A stretch of DNA of 64,000 nucleotides from Xanthobacter flavus (GTDB lineage: Bacteria; Pseudomonadota; Alphaproteobacteria; Rhizobiales; Xanthobacteraceae). Both the position numbers and the translations under genes were made by a program. The notes under the pieces were generated by a model. That model saw only the letters and a list, made by a program, of their open reading frames with translations. It was not told where the DNA came from and made no database searches. Position 1 is the stretch's first letter. Each line of letters begins with the position of its first letter. This document shows positions 27,598 through 35,692 of the stretch, in pieces. Where the stretch lies: NCBI RefSeq assembly GCF_017875275.1, contig NZ_JAGGML010000001.1, positions 1,552,501 to 1,616,500 on the forward strand, given 5' to 3'.

Positions 27598-27772
27598 GGG
27601 TGGACGCTAGCCTAAGAGGGCCATATGCGACAACCGCGCCGGCGGCGAGGTCCGGCCCGGATCATGACCGTCATCGAGATGGGCCGGGCTTCGCCGTCCG
27701 CCAATAAAGTTCGGTGCGATCTCACGCTCTCGCGCGTGACCCACCTTCAGCGACAAGCCCGAGACAAAAGAA

Positions 27773-27798
27773 AAGCCCGCTGCCAAGGCAGCGGGCTT
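27773..27798 (-). terminator. Terminator of the outer-membrane barrel gene
   Basis: A 10-bp perfect stem GCCCGCTGCC / GGCAGCGGGC with a two-base loop, extended by AA/TT, is followed on the minus strand by TTCTTTTGT. It lies 22 bases after the stop of the Omp gene. Confidence 0.85.
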
Positions 27799-27819
27799 CG
27801 CGATGAAGCAGAGCTTCGA

Positions 27820-28527
27820 TCAGAACTTGTAGTTCACGCCAGCCTTGAACGAGCTGAACTTGGAGTCGTTGCCGACGGTGACGCCGGGCGCAATGACCGC
27901 AGCCTGCACGTTGGAGTCGCCGAGGTCGACGTACAGGTATTCAGCCTTGAACGTCCAGTTGTTGGTGATCGCGAACTCGCCACCGGCACCGATCGTCCAG
28001 CCCCACGAGGTGGTGGAGGAGGAGAGCAGCGGAACGCCGAGGAGCGAGATGTCGGTGCCGGTCTTGCCGTACGCCACACCACCGGTGATGTAGGGCAGGA
28101 ACCGGTCGATCGCGTAGCCGAGGCGAGCGCGGATCGTGCCGAAGTAGTCGATCGAGGAGCCAGCGCTCACGACCGGCAGGCCGAGCACGGAGGCGCTGAC
28201 GGTGCCGGAGATGTCCGACCACTGCAGGTCGGTCTCGAGGCCGAGCACGATGTTGTTCGCGAACTGGTAGTTGTAGCCGATCTGACCACCGGCGAAGAAG
28301 CCGGAAGAGGTCACGCTGGCAGCGGCGACCGGGGTGCCGAGCACGTCCACGTCGTAGGTGAACGAGTCACCGCCGTAGCCGACGTTGGCGCCGATGTAGA
28401 AGCCGGTCCAAGAGAACACGGGAACAACGGCGACCGCCTTGACGGGGTACTTCGTCGCCAGGTCAGCAGCCGCGGCCGGAGCCGAGAGCGCCGCCAGCGC
28501 GACAGTGGCGAGAAGGAACCGCTTCAT
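27820..28527 (-). CDS. Outer-membrane beta-barrel protein (Omp31/porin-like)
   Basis: The 235-residue protein has a signal peptide (MKRFLLATVALAALSAPAAAA) and an eight-strand barrel pattern: WTGFYIGANVGYG, GGQIGYNYQF, GLETDLQWSD, GTIRARLGYAIDRFLPY, GWTIGAGGEFAI, WTFKAEYLYVDLG and a final FKAGVNYKF. This matches the small outer-membrane proteins abundant in Rhizobiales. The start is ATG 28527 after GGGGG. A long AT-rich leader and strong terminator suggest high expression. Confidence 0.92.
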   Translation of the reverse strand: MKRFLLATVALAALSAPAAAADLATKYPVKAVAVVPVFSWTGFYIGANVGYGGDSFTYDVDVLGTPVAAASVTSSGFFAGGQIGYNYQFANNIVLGLETDLQWSDISGTVSASVLGLPVVSAGSSIDYFGTIRARLGYAIDRFLPYITGGVAYGKTGTDISLLGVPLLSSSTTSWGWTIGAGGEFAITNNWTFKAEYLYVDLGDSNVQAAVIAPGVTVGNDSKFSSFKAGVNYKF

Positions 28528-28855
28528 GACTAAAACCCCCTTGCTTGGGTAACTTATGTTTGGGCGAAACCATCGGCGACCGTCGAGAGCCACTGTCGTT
28601 TCGTCCAGTGACATCTATCTAGCAGGGGTCTCGCCGGAATGCCGTAACATTCTTGCCACAGTCGCCCCAAATCGCCACAACTGGAGGGCTAATTCCCAGT
28701 ATGTTACCGCCACATAGGGGCTTTCGGCGCCCTTCGCCGGCTATCTGACCGCCCAGCCGCTCCGAAAAGGTAAATCGTTCGTAAAAACAACGCGTTTCAG
28801 GCCCATTCAGAGAGCGGATGACACCTGGATTCGTTGGTCAAGGAAGGAGGCAGGC
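28528..28855. other. Divergent intergenic region, 328 bp
   Basis: The region separates the Omp gene from the tandem small secreted proteins. It is clearly richer in A+T than the genes around it and must hold both promoters. No repeat, riboswitch or small RNA structure could be supported by eye. Confidence 0.4.
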
Positions 28856-29173
28856 ATGCAACTTTACCGATTCCCCCGTTTCGCCCTGTCCGTGGTGGCC
28901 GGTGCGGCGCTGCTGGCGGGCTCCTGCGGCCTCGCGATGGCGCGGCCCGACAGCCTCACGATGACGTGCGCGGCCGCGGCCGGCCTCGTTTCCAAGAATG
29001 GCGCCGTCGTCATGGGCACGGGTCCCAATCTGTTCGACCGATACGTGAGTTCGGTGCGCTATTGCTCGGGGTTCGAGCAGCTCAAGCCCGAATGGATCAA
29101 GACAAGGGACAATCCCGCGTGCTTCGTGGGCTATACCTGCTACGTGCCGACCCGGGACAATTACCTGCGGTGA
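28856..29173 (+). CDS. Small secreted cysteine-containing protein (copy 1)
   Basis: The 105-residue protein has a signal peptide (FALSVVAGAALLAGSCGLAMA). The mature domain LTMTCAAAAGLVSKNGAVV, NLFDRYV, YCSGFEQLKPEW and TRDNPACFVGYTCYVPTRD contains four conserved cysteines. It is a clear paralogue of the next gene (same cysteine spacing, shared DRYV, TRDNP and GY-CYVP). Function unknown; a disulfide-stabilised periplasmic protein is inferred. Confidence 0.8.
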   Translation: MQLYRFPRFALSVVAGAALLAGSCGLAMARPDSLTMTCAAAAGLVSKNGAVVMGTGPNLFDRYVSSVRYCSGFEQLKPEWIKTRDNPACFVGYTCYVPTRDNYLR

Positions 29174-29232
29174 ACCGACCAAGCCCAAGCCCCACAACGG
29201 CCGGCGGCGGGGACGATGCGAAGGAGAAGCTC

Positions 29233-29556
29233 ATGAAACCAGCCAACAGGCGCCCGTCCCGCCGGGCGCTCGCTCTTGTGGTCGCGGCCGCGCTCCTCGG
29301 GGTCGCAGGGCCGGCGTGGGCGCAGACGCAGAGCCGCACGTTCACCTGTGCCGAGGCCGCGGCGCTCATCCAGTCGCGGGGCGCGATGGTGCTCGCGACC
29401 TCGCCAACCCTTTATGATCGTTATGTTCGGGACCGGTCCTTCTGCGTCTACGACCAGGACACGCGACCGGAATGGGTCCCGACCCGCGACAATCCCCAGT
29501 GCTTCATCGGCTACAGCTGCTACGTGCCCTATCGCGACGGAGGCCGGGCGCCCTGA
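29233..29556 (+). CDS. Small secreted cysteine-containing protein (copy 2)
   Basis: The 107-residue paralogue of the preceding gene starts at ATG 29233 with AAGGAGAAG upstream. The signal peptide is LALVVAAALLGVAGPAWA, followed by RTFTCAEAAALIQSRGAMV, LYDRYVRDRSFCVYD, PEWVPTRDNPQCFIGYSCYVP. All four cysteines of copy 1 are kept, while signal peptides and surface residues have diverged. The tandem arrangement with a 59-base gap indicates gene duplication and probable co-transcription. Confidence 0.8.
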   Translation: MKPANRRPSRRALALVVAAALLGVAGPAWAQTQSRTFTCAEAAALIQSRGAMVLATSPTLYDRYVRDRSFCVYDQDTRPEWVPTRDNPQCFIGYSCYVPYRDGGRAP

Positions 29557-29585
29557 GCGGGATGCCTCGACCGTCGCCTGGACGC

Positions 29586-29610
29586 AAAAGGCCGGGCAGA
29601 TCGCCCGGCC
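29586..29610 (-). terminator. Terminator of prpE
   Basis: A perfect 8-bp stem GGCCGGGC / GCCCGGCC with loop AGATC is followed on the minus strand by TTTT. It lies between the convergent small-protein and prpE genes and may stop both. Confidence 0.75.
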
Positions 29611-29637
29611 TCGATAGGGTCAAAAAACGACATCGGC

Positions 29638-31554
29638 TCAGGCGATGCCGCGCTCCTTGAGCACGCCCTCGATCTCCTCCAGCACACCGGCATCGTCGAT
29701 GGTGGCGGGCACGGTCCAGGGATCGTGGTCGGCGATCTTCTTCATGGTGCCGCGCAGGATCTTGCCCGAGCGGGTCTTGGGCAGGCGGTTCACGGTGACG
29801 GCCAGCTTGAACGCGGCCACCGGCCCGATGCGGTCGCGAACGAGGCCCACCAGTTCCTTCTCGATAACGTCCGGCGGCCGCCGCTCGCCGGCCTTGAGCA
29901 CGACAAAGCCGCACGGCACCTCACCCTTCAGCTCGTCCTTCACGCCGATGACGGCGCATTCGGCCACGTCCGGATGGGAGGCCAGCACCTCCTCCATGCC
30001 GCCGGTCGACAGGCGATGGCCCGCGACGTTGATGATGTCGTCGGTGCGGCCCATGACGAAGACATAGCCGTCGTCATCCAGGAATCCGGCGTCGGCGGTC
30101 TTGTAGTAGCCGGGGAACTCGGCGAGGTAGCTCTCGGCGAAGCGGTCGTCCTGCTGCCAAAGGGTGGGCAGGCAGCCGGGGGGCAGCGGCAGCTTCACCA
30201 CGATGGAGCCCATGGTTCCGGCCGGAACGGGCTTCGACGCCTCGTCCACGATCTGCACGTCGTAGCCGGGCATCGGCACCGTGGGCGAGCCCAGCTTGAT
30301 GGGCAGCAGGCCCAGGCCCACAGGATTGGCGGCGATGGCCCAGCCGGTCTCGGTCTGCCACCAATGGTCCACCACCGGGACCTTCAGCTGCTCCTGCGCC
30401 CACACAACGGTATCGGGATCAGCCCGCTCGCCGGCGAGGAAGAGGGTGCGGAAGCGGGAAAGATCCCGCCCCTGCTTCAGGAGGCAGTCCGGATCTTCCT
30501 TCTTGATGGCGCGGAGCGCGGTCGGCGCGGTGAAGAGGGCGACAACGCCGTGCTCCTCGATCACCCGCCAGAAGGCCCCCGCATCGGGCGTGCCCACGGG
30601 CTTGCCTTCATAGACCAAAGTTGTCGCGCCTAGGATCAGCGGGCCGTAGACGATGTAGGAATGGCCCACCACCCAGCCGATGTCGGAGGCGGTCCAGAAC
30701 ACCTCGCCGGGCTTGATGCCGTAGAGATTCTTCATGCTCCAGTCGAGCGCCACCATGTAGCCGCCGGTGTCGCGCACGACGCCCTTCGGCTTTCCGGTCG
30801 TGCCGGAGGTGTAGAGGATGTAGAGCGGATCGGTCGCAAGCATGTCGGTGCAAGGCGCGGCCTTGCCGGCGCCGGCGGCGGCATCCACGGCGGCCTGCCA
30901 GTCGAGATCGCGGCCCTCCACCAGCGCGCCCGGCCCCTGTTCACGCTGCAGCACCAGGCACGCTTCCGGCTTCACCGCCGACATGGAGATGGCGAGGTCG
31001 AGCAGCGGCTTGTAGGGCACCACACGGTTGGGCTCGATACCGCAGGACGCCGCCAGGATCACTTTCGGCTCGGCGTCCTCGATGCGGGTGGCGAGTTCCT
31101 TGGCTGCGAACCCGCCGAACACCACGGAATGGATGGCACCGATGCGGGCGCAGGCCAGCATGGCGCAGATCGCTTCCGGCACCATGGGCATGTAGATGAG
31201 CACCCGGTCGCCCTTGCCGACGCCCATGTCCTGGAGCACGGCGGCGAGCGTCGCCGTTTCCTTGAGCATCTCGCCGTAGGTCAGCGTGCGCCTGGTGCCG
31301 GTGACGGGGCTGTCATAGATGAGCGCCGCCTGATCGCCCCGGCCGGCGGCGACGTGGCGGTCGAGGGCGTTATGGCAGACATTGCCCACCGCATCGGGAA
31401 ACCAGCGGCCATAGACACCGGCGTCGGCATCGAAGACCGTCTCGGGCGGCCGGACCCAGTCGATGCCGCGGGCGGCTTCGCCCCAGAAGGCGGAAGGATC
31501 GGTCTTCCAGCCGGCATAGGCCTGCGCGTAGCGGCTCGCGCCATTGATGGACAT
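29638..31554 (-). CDS. prpE: Propionyl-CoA synthetase PrpE
   Basis: The 638-residue adenylate-forming enzyme has the ACS N-terminal domain, IDWVRPPETVFDADAG, the P-loop YILYTSGTTGKPKGVV, DIGWVVGHSYIVYGPL, WWQTETGWAI and the C-terminal RLPKTRSGKILRGTM with the acetylatable lysine. Length and motif details favour the PrpE branch over acetyl-CoA synthetase. It activates propionate to propionyl-CoA. The start is ATG 31554 (MSINGASRY) with GAGGGAGA upstream. It is divergent from another acyl-CoA ligase. Confidence 0.9.
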   Translation of the reverse strand: MSINGASRYAQAYAGWKTDPSAFWGEAARGIDWVRPPETVFDADAGVYGRWFPDAVGNVCHNALDRHVAAGRGDQAALIYDSPVTGTRRTLTYGEMLKETATLAAVLQDMGVGKGDRVLIYMPMVPEAICAMLACARIGAIHSVVFGGFAAKELATRIEDAEPKVILAASCGIEPNRVVPYKPLLDLAISMSAVKPEACLVLQREQGPGALVEGRDLDWQAAVDAAAGAGKAAPCTDMLATDPLYILYTSGTTGKPKGVVRDTGGYMVALDWSMKNLYGIKPGEVFWTASDIGWVVGHSYIVYGPLILGATTLVYEGKPVGTPDAGAFWRVIEEHGVVALFTAPTALRAIKKEDPDCLLKQGRDLSRFRTLFLAGERADPDTVVWAQEQLKVPVVDHWWQTETGWAIAANPVGLGLLPIKLGSPTVPMPGYDVQIVDEASKPVPAGTMGSIVVKLPLPPGCLPTLWQQDDRFAESYLAEFPGYYKTADAGFLDDDGYVFVMGRTDDIINVAGHRLSTGGMEEVLASHPDVAECAVIGVKDELKGEVPCGFVVLKAGERRPPDVIEKELVGLVRDRIGPVAAFKLAVTVNRLPKTRSGKILRGTMKKIADHDPWTVPATIDDAGVLEEIEGVLKERGIA

Positions 31555-31792
31555 GGACGTCTCCCTCAAAGGTCTTCTTTGGCCCGGTGATGCCGGGAGC
31601 GTTTTTACGGCGCAAGCTCGCACAAATGCGTAAGACGTTTGTCGCCCGGCGTGGGAAACACATGCGTGAACCGGTACTTTGGTATCGGGCAACCCCGATT
31701 GCACCGCCCTGCCGCCCTCGGCTAGGTTCGCGCTCGAATTCGACCGGAATCCCGGCGCGAGCACAAGCTTTTCGGACGAGGGGGGAGATACG

Positions 31793-33418
31793 ATGGCGGG
31801 CATCTACGATCAGGATCTCGATCGCAACGCGGCGAACTTCCAGCCACTGACCCCCCTGGGCTTCCTCGAGCGGGCGGCCAGTGTCTTTCCGGACCGCACC
31901 GCCATCCTGCACGGCAAATTGACGCGCAATTACCGCGATTTCTACGCCCGCAGCCGGCGCCTCGCGTCCGCGCTCACCAAGGTTGGGGTTGGCGTCGGCG
32001 ACACCGTCGCTGTGATGCTGCCCAATGCGCCGGCCATGCTGGAAGCCCACTACGGCGTGCCCATGACGGGCGCCGTGCTCAATTCGCTGAATACCCGGCT
32101 CGACGCCGCCATCCTCGCCTTCACCCTCGACCACGGCGAGGCGAAGGTGCTCATCACCGACCGGGAATTCTCCCCGGTCATCAAGGCCGCCCTCGCCCTC
32201 GCCGTCCACAAGCCGCTGGTCATCGACTATGACGATCCCGAGTTCACCGGCGCGGGCGAGCGTATCGGGGTGATGGAATACGAGGATTTTCTCGCCACCG
32301 GCGACGAAGACTTCGCGTGGAAGCCGCCGGCCGATGAGTGGGATGCCATCGCCCTCAACTATACGTCCGGCACCACCGGCGATCCCAAGGGTGTCGTCTA
32401 TCACCATCGCGGCGCTCACCTGTTGGCGGTCGGCAACGTGGTGACGTGCGGGCTGGGCAAGCACCCCGTCTATCTGTGGACGCTGCCCATGTTCCACTGC
32501 AACGGCTGGTGCTTCCCCTGGTCGATCACGCTGGTGGCCGGCACCCATGTGTGCCTGCGTCAGGTGCGGGCGAAGGCCATGTTCGATGCCATCGCCGACC
32601 ACAAGGTGACGCACATGTGCGGCGCGCCCATCGTGATGTCCACGCTGCTCAACGCTGCGGAAGCGGACAAGCGCCCCCTGCCCGGCCGGGTGGAGTTCAT
32701 CACCGCCGCCGCCCCGCCGCCCGAAGCCGTGCTCGCCGCCATGCAGGACGCCGGCTTCAACGTGGTCCATGTCTACGGACTGACCGAAGTCTACGGCCCG
32801 GCGGTCGTCAACGACTGGCACGCGGAGTGGGATGCGCTCGACGCCAAGCAGCGGGCCTTCCTCAAGTCCCGGCAGGGCGTGCGCTACAGCGCGCTGGAAG
32901 CCCTCGACGTGATGGACCCCGAAACCATGGTTCCGGTCCCCGCCGACGGCGAGACGCTGGGCGAGGTCATGTTCCGCGGCAACGTGGTGATGAAGGGTTA
33001 TCTCAAGAACCCCGCCTCCACCGAGAAGGCGTTTGCCGGCGGCTGGTTCCACTCGGGTGACCTCGGGGTGAAGCATCCCGATGGCTATATTCAGCTCAAG
33101 GACCGTTCCAAGGACATCATCATCTCCGGCGGAGAGAACATCTCCTCCATCGAGGTGGAGGACGCTCTCTACAAGCACCCGGCGGTCGCGGCGGCGGCCG
33201 TGGTGGCCAAGCCTGACGAGAAGTGGGGTGAGACGCCCATCGCCTTCATCGAGCTGCGCGACGGCATGAGCGCCACTGCGGAGGACATCATCGCGCATTG
33301 CCGCGCACATCTCGCGGCGTACAAGTGCCCCCGCCATGTGGTTTTCGAGGAAATCCCCAAGACCTCCACCGGCAAGATCCAGAAGTTCCGCCTGCGCGAG
33401 CTGGCCAAGGAGGTTTGA
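31793..33418 (+). CDS. Medium/long-chain acyl-CoA synthetase (AMP-forming)
   Basis: This 541-residue AMP-dependent ligase has ALNYTSGTTGDPKGVVYHHRG, WTLPMFHCNGWCFPW, VYGLTEVYGP, GWFHSGDLGVKHPDGY, RSKDIIISGGENISS and the C-terminal PKTSTGKIQKF. It belongs to the group containing many alphaproteobacterial fatty-acyl- and methylmercaptopropionate-CoA ligases; the substrate cannot be fixed from sequence. ATG 31793 follows GGGGGGAGA. A PhnA-like gene starts seven bases after its stop. Confidence 0.9.
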   Translation: MAGIYDQDLDRNAANFQPLTPLGFLERAASVFPDRTAILHGKLTRNYRDFYARSRRLASALTKVGVGVGDTVAVMLPNAPAMLEAHYGVPMTGAVLNSLNTRLDAAILAFTLDHGEAKVLITDREFSPVIKAALALAVHKPLVIDYDDPEFTGAGERIGVMEYEDFLATGDEDFAWKPPADEWDAIALNYTSGTTGDPKGVVYHHRGAHLLAVGNVVTCGLGKHPVYLWTLPMFHCNGWCFPWSITLVAGTHVCLRQVRAKAMFDAIADHKVTHMCGAPIVMSTLLNAAEADKRPLPGRVEFITAAAPPPEAVLAAMQDAGFNVVHVYGLTEVYGPAVVNDWHAEWDALDAKQRAFLKSRQGVRYSALEALDVMDPETMVPVPADGETLGEVMFRGNVVMKGYLKNPASTEKAFAGGWFHSGDLGVKHPDGYIQLKDRSKDIIISGGENISSIEVEDALYKHPAVAAAAVVAKPDEKWGETPIAFIELRDGMSATAEDIIAHCRAHLAAYKCPRHVVFEEIPKTSTGKIQKFRLRELAKEV

Positions 33419-33424
33419 GGAAAG

Positions 33425-33646
33425 ATGTCCGACATCGAAGTGCGCGACGCCAACGGCGCCGTCCTGAAGGACGGCGACAACGTGACCCTCATCAAGGATC
33501 TCAAGGTGAAGGGCACCTCCGTGACCCTGAAGCGCGGCACCTTGGTGAAGGGCATCCGCCTCACCGGCGATCCGGAAGAGATCGACTGCAAGGTCGAGAA
33601 GGTGAAGGGCCTCGTGCTGCGCACCGAGTTCGTGAAGAAGGCGTGA
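33425..33646 (+). CDS. PhnA/YjdM C-terminal-domain protein
   Basis: The 73-residue protein covers only the PhnA (YjdM) C-terminal beta domain: VRDANGAVLKDGDNVTLIKDLKVKG, LKRGTLVKGIRL and IDCKVEKVKGLVLRTEFVKK. The N-terminal zinc ribbon of long YjdM is absent, as in many alphaproteobacterial members. Despite the old name, it is not an established phosphonate enzyme. It is seven bases downstream of the acyl-CoA ligase and so very likely co-transcribed. Confidence 0.88.
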   Translation: MSDIEVRDANGAVLKDGDNVTLIKDLKVKGTSVTLKRGTLVKGIRLTGDPEEIDCKVEKVKGLVLRTEFVKKA

Positions 33647-33679
33647 GTCGGCGTCCCCGAACGATCGCCTGATGGCCCG

Positions 33680-33716
33680 CGGTTACAGACAGGATCGGCA
33701 ATCCCGTCTGTAACCG
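33680..33716. repeat. 11-bp perfect inverted repeat with 15-base spacer
   Basis: CGGTTACAGAC (33680-33690) and GTCTGTAACCG (33706-33716) face each other after the PhnA-like gene. There is no T-run, so it is not a classic terminator. It may be a hairpin in the 3' UTR or a repeat element. Confidence 0.5.
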
Positions 33717-33837
33717 CCGGGGCAACTCCGCGACGCCTGCCCCATCGGCACCTTTCCAATCCTTCATCCTGCGGCCATGGTTCAGTCATGCGCGGGGGAT
33801 CAATGCTCGCCGCGAGCCCCTTCCGGAGAGCCCGGCC

Positions 33838-35580
33838 TTGCGTGCCCTTCTATCCCTCCTCGGCGACATCCGCCGCCTCGCGCTGCCCTATTTCAAGAGC
33901 GAGGAACGGTGGATCGCCATCGGCCTCCTCGCCGCGGTCATCGCGCTCGAGCTCGCATGGGTGTTCGCCACCGTCATGCTCAACGAGTGGAACGTCGCCT
34001 TCTACAACGCCATCCAGGAGAAGGACTTCGACGCGTTCCAGCAGCAGTTGCTGGTCTTCTGCGCCATCGCCGCCGGCGCCATCATCGTGGCGGTCTACCA
34101 GATCTACCTGAAGCAGTGGCTTGAGGTGCGCTGGCGGCGCTGGCTCACCCGGCGCTATCTGGGCGCGTGGCTCGGCGATGACGTGCACTACCGGCTGCGC
34201 CTCGCCGGCGACGAGGCGGACAACCCCGACCAGCGCATCGCCGAGGACGTGCAATTGTTCATCAACCGGACCATCTCGGTGGGGGTGGGCCTGCTCGGCA
34301 CCGTGGTCTCCCTCGTTTCCTTCTCCGTCATCCTGTGGAATCTGTCCGGCGCGCTGCCGATCAACCTGTTCGGGCGCGAGATGAATGTCCCGGGCTACCT
34401 GTTCTGGGCGGCGCTGATCTATGCCGCCGGCGGCACCCTCCTCGCCCACTTCATCGGTCGGCCGCTGGTGAGGCTGAATTTCGAGCAGCAACGCTATGAG
34501 GCGAACTTCCGCGTCGATCTCGTGCGGGTGCGCGAGAATGGCGAGCAGATCGCCCTCCTGGATGGGGCCAAGGCGGAAGAGCGCAAGCTTGAAGGACGGT
34601 TTTCCAACATCTTCGGCAACTTCGTGGAGCTGATGAAGGCGCAGAAGCGCCTCACCTGGTTTACCGCCGGCTACAACCAGATCTCGACCATCTTCCCCTA
34701 TGTGGTGGTGGCGCCGGCCTATTTCTCCGGCCAGATCCAGCTCGGCCAGCTGATGCAGACGGCAAGCGCCTTCTCCTCCGTGCAGGGCTCGTTCTCCTTC
34801 TTCATCTCCAGCTATGTGACGCTGGCCGAATGGACCTCCGTGGTGCAGCGGCTCACCGGCTTCGAGGCGGCCATCGCGGCGGCGCAGGCGAACCGTCCGG
34901 CCGAGAGCCTCGCGTCCCTTCCGCCCGGCCGGGCCCTGGCGCTGCGTGGACTGGACGTGCGTCTGCCGGGCGGTGCGCCGCTCATCGCCACGGACGAACT
35001 CCACATCGCGCACGGCGAATGCGTGCTCATCACCGGCCCTTCGGGCGCCGGCAAGACCACCCTCCTGCGCGCCATCGCCGGCATCTGGCCCTATGCGACG
35101 GGCTCGGTGCACCGGCACGCCGCCCATCGCCTGATGGTGCTGCCGCAAAAGCCTTATGTGCCGGCCGGGCGGCTGGATGTCGCCCTCGCCTATCCCAACC
35201 CCGTCGCCGATGTGCCGCGGGACCGCCTCGCCGAAGCGCTGACCGCCGTTGGGCTCGCCGACCTCGCCGGGCGTCTGGATGCGGAAGCCCTGTGGCCGCA
35301 CGAGCTCTCGCTGGGTGAGCAGCAGCGCATCTCCATCGCCCGCGCGCTGCTGGATGCCCCCGAGGTGCTGCTGCTGGACGAGGCGACTTCCGCCCTCGAC
35401 GAGGCGAGCGAGGCGGCCCTCTATCGCCTGCTGCGGGAGCGGCTGCCGGAGACGACCTTCATCTCCATCGGCCACCGCAACACCCTGGTGGATCTGCACG
35501 ACCGGGTGCTGCACCTCCACGGCGAGGAATCGCCGCGGATGCTGGGGCCGGCGGCACCGCCAACGCTCCGGGCGGTCTGA
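33838..35580 (+). CDS. Fused ABC transporter permease/ATPase (YddA/SbmA-BacA type)
   Basis: The 580-residue protein has an N-terminal ABC_membrane_2 domain with about six membrane spans (IAIGLLAAVIALELAWVFA, LLVFCAIAAGAIIVAVYQIYL) and family motifs WRRWLTRRYLGAWL, NPDQRIAEDVQLF and NFRVDLVRVRENGEQIA. A C-terminal ATPase follows (GPSGAGKTTLLRAIAG, LSLGEQQRISIARALL, VLLLDEATSALDE). It is homologous to YddA and the vitamin B12/peptide transporters of the BacA fusion group. The direction of transport is uncertain. The start is TTG 33838. Confidence 0.88.
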   Translation: MRALLSLLGDIRRLALPYFKSEERWIAIGLLAAVIALELAWVFATVMLNEWNVAFYNAIQEKDFDAFQQQLLVFCAIAAGAIIVAVYQIYLKQWLEVRWRRWLTRRYLGAWLGDDVHYRLRLAGDEADNPDQRIAEDVQLFINRTISVGVGLLGTVVSLVSFSVILWNLSGALPINLFGREMNVPGYLFWAALIYAAGGTLLAHFIGRPLVRLNFEQQRYEANFRVDLVRVRENGEQIALLDGAKAEERKLEGRFSNIFGNFVELMKAQKRLTWFTAGYNQISTIFPYVVVAPAYFSGQIQLGQLMQTASAFSSVQGSFSFFISSYVTLAEWTSVVQRLTGFEAAIAAAQANRPAESLASLPPGRALALRGLDVRLPGGAPLIATDELHIAHGECVLITGPSGAGKTTLLRAIAGIWPYATGSVHRHAAHRLMVLPQKPYVPAGRLDVALAYPNPVADVPRDRLAEALTAVGLADLAGRLDAEALWPHELSLGEQQRISIARALLDAPEVLLLDEATSALDEASEAALYRLLRERLPETTFISIGHRNTLVDLHDRVLHLHGEESPRMLGPAAPPTLRAV

Positions 35581-35692
35581 ACAAGACGAAGGGGGCGGCG
35601 GGCCGAACAGCCTTGCTCCCCACGGCGCGGGTCAGCTAAGTCTGTTGCTGCAGCGCATCAGGCTGCTCAGCTGCCCCGCCCCGAGGTCCCGC

